A stretch of DNA of 51,305 nucleotides from Dimargaris cristalligena (Eukaryota; Kickxellomycota; Dimargaritomycetes; Dimargaritales; Dimargaritaceae). The stretch covers positions 1 to 51,305 of the forward strand of contig JANBQC010000150.1 in the NCBI GenBank assembly GCA_027576995.1. The letters are read 5' to 3'. Position 1 is the stretch's first letter, and each line of letters starts with the position of its first letter. The notes under the pieces are model-generated. The model made no database searches, was not told where the DNA came from, and was given only the letters and a program-made list of their open reading frames with translations. This document shows positions 42,835-51,305 of this stretch, piece by piece. Position numbers and translations under genes: made by a program.

Positions 42835-45437
42835 ATGTCGGTATTAAGCGAAGACCGGCAGCATTTGGGAACCCAGGTTGCGAAGGTTTGCCTGGAGCAG
42901 TACCACCGTCTACCCAAAAAGGGTAAACCAACGGCCCGCGGTAGCCAGAAGCACGAGTGGACTACTGTAGCGGGCTTTGTGCTCGAACGGCCTGGCAGTA
43001 AGTCGGTTAGTTATTCGTTGGGAAAACAGCGGTGCTGCTATATTGTCTGGTAATATACCCAAACTATCTCACCCCATCACATGGCTAACCGTTTTTTGGT
43101 ATTTACACCATGTTATAAATGGTATTTTAACCACCCGTGGATACTTTTCCCATACCCCTCCTATTATGTTGCTATATACGCCCAATCCTCTCGCCCTACC
43201 TGTACCCTAATTAGATGGATTTTCGTGTGTAGCTCTAGGGTAATATATCTAAATTTACTATACGACCGCATGGAGTCTTCAACCCAACACCCCCCCCCCC
43301 CAAGGCCAACCAAGTCAAATATATATATGTATATATTACTTGAATGGCTCGGTAATAGTAGTTTCTCGATTGCTGATGAGCTGCCAAATATATTCTACCT
43401 ATACCTCTTGCCTCCACTAGAACTGGATTGAAATGCCTGAGCCAAACGAGGTTGGTTCGCTCAGGCGATGTGGTGCACGATTGGCACGGCGAAGTAGTTG
43501 CCAGGCGCTGTCTTGTCCGGTAAGCCCCGCTGCTTAGCATCACTCTGTATTAAGTTCACCGTTAAGCTCAAATTTACAATATAAGATACTATTTTAATTC
43601 CGAAATCCGATAATGCTTCTATTTATTAATCCTTTGCATACCATACGGTATAACCGGTTATTATTATTATTATTATTGCATTTCTTCCATGGATTGTACT
43701 ATTTGTCGATAGTTATCTATTTCAACAGATACGATTAACACTGTCCTCGCCTGACTCGGACGTTGGTATTTTCGAGATTATCGAGCCTAGTGGGCAAAGC
43801 CCTCGACTTAAACTGCGCTCGTCTTTAAAATTTCATTTTTACGTCAGCCAATCCCCATGTAAGTCCTTAAATCAGTCCCGTATACTACTGTCCCGCCCGG
43901 TTGGAACTCCTCGCAATAGGTACCTGCCCTATGGGTCGACCATAATCGTTGAATCGATCTGACCCGTGTTAAATCTACTTGACGGGGCTGCGAATGCTAC
44001 CCATGCTATTGTTTTTTGTCGGTTAGGTGGGGATGCCAGTATGGATTCACATATTGAGTCCGTCAACCAAGATCCCGCCAAGGTTGCCCAGGCTGAAACG
44101 GCCCGGTCCACGTCTGGTCCTACCGAATTGCCGGACAAGGTCTCAGTAAAAAAGCGGAAGTTGACCACTGAACCAAATTCCTCGGCACTCCCATTTCAAA
44201 GGGGGCGAGAGAATATGTACTGTTTATCCGCCCTCCGTACCAAACCTGGTAAGCCTTAGGCGCAGTCTTTATTATCGGTTACTCCTTATTATTCCGGTAA
44301 CTTACAAAGGCCCCCCGAAAAATATTGGCGTTGGAGTTTTCTTAGAAACAGTTTGATCTCACTGGCTGACTTACCCCCCCCCCCGTAATATGTTTTGCTA
44401 TTTTCTTTGATCCTTTGGTAAAGGCCGACGGGATGCTGAGGATACAACTTCCATGTCTTGTAGGTTAGTAACTGTTCATTAATAGGGACATCGCGCGCAT
44501 ATTCAAACGCATATTAGTATACATGGCTGCTAGTGGTCAGTCTGCTCAGTTCATCAATATCACTTGGCTGATTAATCGCTGTCTAGCCCTTCTTCCTTGT
44601 ATACGTGCGTGAATACTCATCGATTTAGTGACAAGCTAGCCCGGTGGATTCTACTGGGTTTCCAATCGACACTACTGTCATACCTAATCGAACCCATCTT
44701 TGTCGACTCCATCACGGTGGGTGACTGGTTTGATGAACAGGGTTTACGACGGGCTCTTGTGACGCGAGTGTTGGACTACGGGGTAAAGGGACGCTGGCCC
44801 GAGATTTTTAAACCAATGGGGGAGGCTTTCCCTTTTAGCCAATTTAACTCCGAATTTACGGCCAACCATGTAAAAACCATACCTGCCGATGCCGGTAAGT
44901 ACCTCTGTGAACATACCATATTTACTGACCCTTTACTATATTTGTACTGGCAACGGAACGTCCATTCTTATGCTTATAACCACCTGAACAGAACAGGGTT
45001 GAATTAACATCGCAATATTTACATCCTTGGATGCACCTCTCCTTAATATACACTTATCCATCGTAGGCCTGGCCTGGTATCAGGGTCTCAAAACACCCGA
45101 GGTCATTGTCGCGGGGCGTAAACAGGGAGCTTCCCCAAATAACCTAGGTCAATATTCCCCCAAGTGTCGATCGGAGCTTTGTAAAAAGGCCATGCTGGAG
45201 GAGTTCCAGGCTGTATTAGAGAGCTGGGTCCAGTACCTTGACGGACATTCCTGTAATGATACGGCCCGGGAAGTTCGGAATCGTCTACAGGAGTTAAAGT
45301 CCGGGGCGACCTACTCTTTTGTTAAGCAATGGCCCACACAATACCGGGAATCCCAGAAGCGACTGATGGAAACCGTTTTTAACAATTGGCAACGAACTCC
45401 CGACTATGTGGGACAGTTCACACTGGACTCCGATTAA
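42835..45437 (+). CDS. TAD1: tRNA-specific adenosine deaminase 1 (ADAT1/TAD1, A37 to inosine)
   Basis: Eight exons: 42835-42997, 43215-43239, 43421-43519, 43713-43858, 44027-44248, 44424-44463, 44629-44894 and 45067-45437. All phases agree and the total is 1332 nt (443 residues). Family blocks appear in order: L-P-K-K-G-K-P...H-E-W-T; C-V-A-L-G-T-G-L-K-C (split over the 25-nt exon 2); the zinc and proton-shuttle motif H85-G-E87 in V-V-H-D-W-H-G-E-V-V-A-R-R; S-P-C145-G-D-A-S; S-M-S-C231-S-D-K-L-A-R-W; and the C-terminal L-M-E-T-V-F-N-N-W-Q-R-T-P-D-Y. The enzyme deaminates adenosine 37 of tRNA-Ala to inosine. The motif is H-G-E rather than the usual H-A-E. The variable region after P-C-G-D-A-S includes a basic K-K-R-K, a possible nuclear signal. 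Gene identity is secure; the microexon is strongly supported by phase and homology. Confidence 0.95.
43658..43678. repeat. TTA trinucleotide tract in TAD1 intron 3
   Basis: About seven TTA/ATT units inside the 193-bp third intron, 35 bp before the acceptor. Confidence 0.9.
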
Positions 45438-46408
45438 CCAGAATAGATATGGGACGAGGGAATCATTGTTGATGCTGGGGCATATCCGATGGATATCATC
45501 TACTCGCTGGTGTTGTGTGTGACTGACTGGACTCCGTATTATCAAACTCCATTGGTTTTTACTTTGATGACAATTTATGTATATAATGATATTAAGGCAA
45601 TGTCACACTCTCTTTGTTGTTGAAATCTGGGCTAATAGTTATTAAAATGGGCAGGGGTGAGTAAGCCAGCCCACCTCGTAGTATGTAAACATTGCCTGCT
45701 TTGGCGATAGTCAGGGTATCACTGGAATGAACTGCATGTACTCCATCAAATACCCATTCGGAAGGTCAGGAGAATTGGGGGGCATCAGCCTCCAGCCAAT
45801 ATGGCACAATACCGCCAAATACTATGGTGGGGTTTGCAATTCGCCCCAGCAGCACATGACTGTTCGCTGTTTAACTTGACCAGCGTCGCTAAACGGCCAG
45901 GAAATGTCCCAACCTAAAGTGTATTGGAAGTGCCATAAATCATATTGACACTAATACGGCCAATGATTTAATTGGTCAAAAGGAGGTCTAATCTATTAGG
46001 GATTTGCTGAAGGGGTAGGCATATTACTGGGCGGGGGGATTATATACCCCGAAGATAAACCAGAAATCGGGAAGCAAGGGATATAACACGCGCCACCGAA
46101 TTGTGCCCAGTGAGCGTCAGACGTTAGTTATAGAACTGGAGTTTCCCCTCCCCAAAGCAGCAGCAGTCTGGCCTCCCCATACCGTTCACTATAATACCAC
46201 CACCCTAAGGGTTTCGGGTGGGTTCACCTGTTTGTTGGCTCCATTCCCTTTGGTTCAGCAGGCCATTTTTCCCAGTTATATACATACGCTTTCCTACTTT
46301 GACCTAGTCCTTGTACCCGCCTTAAACAGCAGTGTTCCAGACCCTCCCCCTCTCTCACAACTGCTCGTTAGCCTCATTTCTCCTCATACTCTCCCCCCTT
46401 CTAAACGA
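45438..46408. other. Spacer between TAD1 and AFG1
   Basis: No gene recognised; holds the TAD1 3' flank and the AFG1 promoter. The reading frame of AFG1 exon 1 is open back to 46103 but without an ATG before 46409. Confidence 0.6.
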
Positions 46409-49400
46409 ATGTCATTCACAGGCACTCCCCAGGCATTGGCCAGGTCCCTGACTCACGCCCGAATAATACCGAGGGTCAGTCTTTGGGCCTTCTGTGGTCG
46501 AGTTTCTCGACCAGGTCTCGCGATTGGCCGCATTCCCTGCCATTACCAGACCCCTTTGATTCCTGTTCGCAGCTTGGCCCTACATGCCAGGCAAGTCGAG
46601 GAACAGCCAGTCGCCCCAGTGGCCACCCTTCGAGACCGGACCCCCACAGGTAAGGCTTAGATTGAGTGGCTTGAGCGCCAGATTAGTATGGCCTCGGTCA
46701 CTTACTGGAAATAGGAGGGCCACATGTTACTTTGCTATCGGGTTTGTGAATCGGCGGCATTTGGTTACTCCAGTGACACTACATTGCTGGATGGACTGCC
46801 CATGTGAGTCGGCCTTTCGTATAGGGACATGGGCCTGGATAGTCCATTGCGAAAGTGCCGAGTAGAAGCAAAAAGAAATGATTAAGAAGGAAAAAGAGCT
46901 TAGGGTAGGAGTAGTGAAGGGCGCTCGGCCCCGCTTTTTATGGACAAGCTCAGGCCAGGCAGGTCCTTTCTGTCCGAGCGCTCCCCTTATATATCCAAAT
47001 CAATTATCCCCCCTTTCCTTTTTTTTGGTTATTAATCTTTGGCTTCGTTCCCCCTGAGATGACCAAAGCGGCCCTCAATGCCCTTGCTAATGTATGAACA
47101 CGCCCCTTAAATCCCCAACTTATCTTCATGGATGTGTATGTCCGCATGCCTATATTGTACGTTACTTTAACTTATATTTGCCTTTAGGTGAGGGTCCGGA
47201 GTCTGTGTACCATTCACTAGTCCAAAGTGGTAAACTAAAAGACGATGAATTCCAGCGATCGATAGTGGCAATACTCCAGGAACTACACGACCAACTTAAG
47301 GGGTACCAGCCGCGGCCCAACACCTCCTCGGCGTCATTGATTGGCAAAGTAGGTGACTCTGTTTATCTGGTCATTCATTTAGACTGTTATCGCATGCCAT
47401 CTAATCTCGATGGACCGGCAGCCGCGGAACGTCATGTCAGCCTGACATCCCTCCTCCCCTGATCTACACTGAAGGCTTGCCGGATAGGGTGCTCCACTCA
47501 TACGGCATTCCATTTGTTTAACATTGTGGGGATGTTACTATCGAGCTAAAGCGGTATCTAAAACCAAATTTTCTATATCGTCTTTGCCATCCACTTTGAT
47601 CTTTCTTAAATCGAAATCGGGGGTTTCTAGCTATCGGGCTTCTTCTCCAGCCCCGTACGGGAGACTTCCACCGCGACCCCCAATAGTCTGTACCTGTACG
47701 GCGATGTCGGAACAGGCAAAACGATGCTCATGGACATGCTCTACAACACTCTCGAAGTAGAGCGAAAGCAACGAATTCATTTTCATGCTTTCATGCAGGA
47801 CGTTCATCAAAGTAAGCCTCTACTGTACCAATATATCCGTGCCATACGGGTCCTGGGGTTATGTTTTATTTCACGGGGTAACCACCACTGTGGTTAGTTT
47901 GGTCTAATAATCATCTATTTCAACACCTATTTTTGATGGTTGTCATACAATAACTGCCCCCCTCCCCCCCCCAAAAAAAAAAGGAATACAACACCACCGG
48001 GAGACGTCCCAGTCCCAAACCGATTTTATTCCAGTCATTGCGGAAGAACTGGCTAACGAGGCCTGGGTTCTGTGCTTCGACGAATTTCAGGTAGGTTATG
48101 GAGAAATCGGCTGTAATGGACTAGGTTCCAACCTACCGAGACTATTGGTCACTATATACACCACATTTAATAATATTGCCATTACTTGATTCATTGTACC
48201 CTTTGGAATGTATTGGACTTTACCATTTCGTCGGTCCACTAGGTGACTGATATCGCCGATGCCATGATCTTGCGCCGTCTGATCACTGGTCTAGTTGACC
48301 GCGGAGTCGTCATCATTACTACGTCCAACCGGCATCCCGATGGTAAGTTAGAGGTCTACCATTATTCATTATATGGGAGAAGTTCATTCAGGCTGTATAA
48401 TGAAAAATCCACTGGATGCGGCCAATATTACTGGTTAAAAGCTATTCTCACATATATTCGCCCATACACGTATATTGTAAAACCTTATACAGCTGGTTTG
48501 AATTTTACCCATATCCTTATGGCAATTGTACTAAAGTTAGCAGACTATTTTTAGTAAATATCCAAGATACATCTACATCTAGGCTTAACCATTCGCACCG
48601 CGTTATATCTACTAATATATCATCTACAAAATGTCTATTCCCCCCCCCAGATCTCTATAAGAATGGCCTCCAACGCCAGAGCTTTCTACCGTGTATCGAG
48701 TTGATCAAATCCCATTGCCGCGTCGTATCCCTCAACTCAGGTACCGACTACCGCAAACTCGAGCGGGAGCGTGGGGAGCTCTACCTCAGCCCCTTGAGTG
48801 AAGCTACCCAAGGTCGCCTGGAGGCCCTATGGATCCTAGTTCGGGCGGGCCAACCCAACCAAGTTCAGACCCTCCATTTTCTGGGTCGGGATCTAGTCAT
48901 TCCCCAAGTAGCCAATGGTGCGGCCCAGTTCTCTTTCTACGACTTATGCGCCCAGGCCCACAGTGCCGTGGACTATTTGCAAATCGCGCGGCGCTTCCAC
49001 ACCGTTTTCCTCACGGATGTTCCCCGCATGAATTTCACCCATAAAAACGAGGTGCGGCGACTGATTACCCTGATCGATACCCTCTACGAAAACCATGTGG
49101 TCTTGGTCATGTCGGCCGAAGCCCCGGCTGCTCAACTGTTTCACACGGCCGATGAAGTGGAAAACACCAATACAGCAGCTACGGGGTCGGCTGTTAATGC
49201 TGAGCAGCGTCAATTAATGGATGACCTTGGACTCAGTTCAACCCAGGTACGTATTTTTTTAGTTTATTATATTTTAAATAATTCCTTTCTGATGTACCTT
49301 GTTCTGTATGGATTCCCTGTTAATACGACTCCTTTCTGATTGGGGTCATAATATTCAATGTATCTCAACGAAGTAACTAACTATTATATTGCTATCCCCT

Positions 49401-49592
49401 TCTTCAAACCGGTGTTTATATGTTACCTGTCAACCGCAGTTGGACAGCCCCATTTTCTCGGGTGAAGAAGAAATTTTCGCATTCCAGCGTGCCGTCAGCC
49501 GTCTGGTTGAAATGCAGAGTAAACTTTGGGTCTATGGAGCTCGTCAGCGGTTACCCGCTGCCTTTGTCGATCACCAACTCAATTTCTCCTAG
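46409..49592 (+). CDS. AFG1: Mitochondrial AAA-type ATPase AFG1/LACE1
   Basis: Seven exons: 46409-46649, 47188-47348, 47631-47811, 47984-48090, 48243-48342, 48651-49246 and 49440-49592. They total 1539 nt (512 residues) with consistent phases. Residues 1-62 are rich in Arg, Ser and Ala with no acidic residue, a typical mitochondrial presequence. Then come [19 protein letters not shown], Walker A G158-D-V-G-T-G-K-T165, [10 protein letters not shown], Walker B L-C-F-D227-E228[26 protein letters not shown], and the C-terminal L-W-V-Y-G-A-R-Q-R. The family acts in quality control and turnover of respiratory-chain subunits in mitochondria. The exon 2-3 junction (GTAGGT donor, TTTCTAG acceptor) is the least certain, since this linker is poorly conserved. 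Two acceptors are preceded by long C-runs. Confidence 0.95.
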
Positions 49593-49873
49593 TCTGTATA
49601 GAAAGGGGGAACTCCGTTAATTTGATGGTAATGAAAGGGCCTATCCCCAGTATCAGTCTAGTACTCCTTCCCCCGTTTGCTGTAATCGGGGATGCCGGAT
49701 AAACTGATCAGTGGTTATTTTTATGTTTTATAGCACTTTATGTCTAAATTTGTTGTTTTTTTTATCAGGGCCCACTGTCCTTCGTGTCTTTTAGTTACCG
49801 TGTTTATATTTAGCAAGTGTCTAAAGCTACCCCACCGGGGTATATGTGCACTCATGTTGCTCAATAATGATCG
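49593..49873. other. AFG1 3' flank
   Basis: No gene. T-rich sequence after the AFG1 stop, with CpG at ordinary frequency up to its last occurrence at 49872-49873. Confidence 0.6.
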
Positions 49874-51305
49874 CCACTACCACACACTGCCAGGAAATGT
49901 GATTCTATATCTGCTGGTGGATTCAGGTGGACACATTGAGTAATGGTATTTGCCTCCAACTCAGAAATGGCATATTAAAGGTCAACCCTCAATTATTAAA
50001 TAATTAATTAAATCTCATGCCAGCATTTCCCATTTTATTTATAAATGAGATGCCCTTACATGGCTGTGCCATGGCTTAGTTCATCCTGTCATTTTGGAGG
50101 CTTGGTGATTCATTGTCTAAGAACCAATTAAATTAAGTTATGTGATGCCCCTCTTTGCAGTACTGAGCATCACAAGGTCCACCTGTAAGGAATCTGCAGT
50201 GGATTTGAGGGCCTTGCTCCTCCCCTTACCTGATCTTATTCTCTATAATGGAGCCATATTTTGGATCCATTACACTGTTGGGACATGCTATATTCCATTA
50301 TTCCATTAGTCACTGTCATTCCCAAAGTGGGCTTCTGGACAAAAATAAGAACTGAGTTCTATCTTGAGTTTTTGTATAGAGCTATCACTGGTGGTATATT
50401 TTACATTAGTAATACACTAATTCTGCACCTAGTGTTGTGCCAGCAGTTTGAGGGGCTCCACTTTCTTGTCACTTGGTGTGTCAGTGGGTAGAAGGGTCTC
50501 CATTTTGCTATCATTAGATGGGTTATCATATTCAGTAGTGTAGTGCATAGTGCTGGGCTTTGTCAGGTTTGAGGGGCTGGAGGCATAAGTTCCTTTAGGG
50601 AAGTTACCAATGGGTGTGTCTGCCATTGTATCATATATTATTATTTTGCATATTATCATGTCATCAGATAGGTATTAAAAAGATATAAAGAATTCAGTAC
50701 TGGAGATACCAAAATCAAACTGAAAAATAGAAAATAAAAGAAATAGAAAGAAAGTAATAAAATCAAATAAAACTAGGTATTGAGCTATTTGATCCTTCTT
50801 AATCTAGATACCTTAGTGTCTATCCCTATTAGGCTTTATAACACCATATTAACCTTCCCATGGTTACCCCCAATAATATGGAATCACCCTCTATTATATA
50901 ACTATTCCCCTTCCAGACTCCTTAGTTTGTACTAATCACTCCAGTGCTGATCCAAAGACTCTTCTGGCTACCAGCAGAGTCTTCCAAGTCCTCATAGCCA
51001 TCTGGATGGCCTATTTATTTTACCATAGTCTTAGTAGTATCCTTCTCTGGGGACCTCCCCCCAGAGTTGCCCCTACATATATAACTGGGCCCCATTAGGA
51101 CTAGTTCAATTCCTTAGCTTATTCTAACCCCCTAGTTTATCTTAATAAACCATATATATACTCACCCCCCTTGTATTGACTAGTAAGTATGCTCACTACA
51201 TGTCCCTTACTTATACCTATATCTAGTATAAAGAACTGAACTCAAATCCTTGAAAACTGAACTTTATTTAAAAAGATAGATAATAAAAGGGAAAGGTGAT
51301 GATAG
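49874..51305. mobile_element. CpG-free block, probable edge of a methylated or decayed transposable element
   Basis: I checked every line: there is no CG dinucleotide from 49874 to the window end (1432 bp), whereas all other regions contain many. C and G are both common here and TG and CA are abundant. Such loss is the usual trace of CpG methylation and deamination in repeats. On the minus strand a frame at 50429-50659 with an ATG at about 50627 and a short Cys/His stretch at 50133-50183 could be gag remnants. The block may be the 5' part of an LTR element running off the window. Element class is a guess; the composition is a direct observation. Confidence 0.5.
50429..50627 (-). CDS. Short hypothetical frame in the CpG-free block (possible gag N-terminus)
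   Basis: About 65 codons from ATG (M-A-D-T-P-I-G-N-F-P-K-G) to a TAG, rich in Ser, Thr and Pro. I recognise no family. Its place after about 600 bp of A+T-rich, LTR-like leader and before a broken Cys/His-containing stretch suggests the start of a retrotransposon gag, now interrupted. It may equally be chance. Confidence 0.25.

Noticed and set aside
43011..43020. Alternative TAD1 exon 1 end at a GTTGGG donor joining directly to 43421
   Set aside because: It keeps the frame, but the donor is weak and the product lacks the V-A-L-G-T-G block that the GTAAGT donor plus the 25-nt exon supplies exactly.

Overview
This is a stretch of eukaryotic nuclear DNA, almost certainly fungal. It carries twelve protein genes, and nine of them are interrupted by 22 short spliceosomal introns (151-563 bp, mostly GTAAGT-type donors). 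The proteins include a fungal-type enhancer-of-polycomb, an oxygen-dependent protoporphyrinogen oxidase and an alkaline ceramidase. Exons are G+C- and CpG-rich, and intergenic DNA is more A+T-rich. The intron-rich architecture, the microexons and the unfamiliar receptor and nuclear proteins suggest an early-diverging, non-Dikarya fungus. That placement is an inference; no rRNA or other taxonomic marker is present. No tRNA, rRNA or CRISPR locus was recognised.

Left part (1-16 kb): two ribosome-biogenesis genes lie head to head. They are the RNA cytidine acetyltransferase KRE33/NAT10 (minus, 1208-4932) and the pre-60S factor ERB1/BOP1 (plus, 6492-9192), sharing a 1.56 kb divergent promoter with two CACGTG sites. 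ERB1 converges on a very large MON2 gene (minus, 9913-15993) for endosome/Golgi trafficking.

Middle (16-29 kb): EPL1 (minus, NuA4 scaffold), then a three-exon gene for an unrecognised, probably nuclear protein (minus, 20987-22622), then two tandem paralogous seven-transmembrane receptor-like genes (24520-25774 and 27647-28917). The paralogs share an intron at the same place and phase. Spacers here are long (1.9-4.4 kb) and appear empty.

Right part (33-51 kb): alkaline ceramidase (plus, 33342-35084), HEM14 protoporphyrinogen oxidase (plus, 37728-39722), glutathione reductase GLR1 (minus, 40356-41962), tRNA adenosine deaminase TAD1/ADAT1 (plus, eight exons, 42835-45437) and the mitochondrial ATPase AFG1/LACE1 (plus, seven exons, 46409-49592). 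All exon models were built by hand from splice signals, reading phase and family motifs; each concatenates to an exact multiple of three. Four Yap1/AP-1-type sites cluster upstream of GLR1. The last 1432 bases (49874-51305) contain no CpG dinucleotide at all, unlike the rest of the window, and look like the edge of a transposable element, perhaps an LTR retrotransposon read on the minus strand.

Most of the window is conserved housekeeping sequence. I see no clear new multi-gene system. The best leads are the CpG-void block, the GLR1 promoter cluster, the receptor pair, the orphan nuclear protein and the functional microexons.
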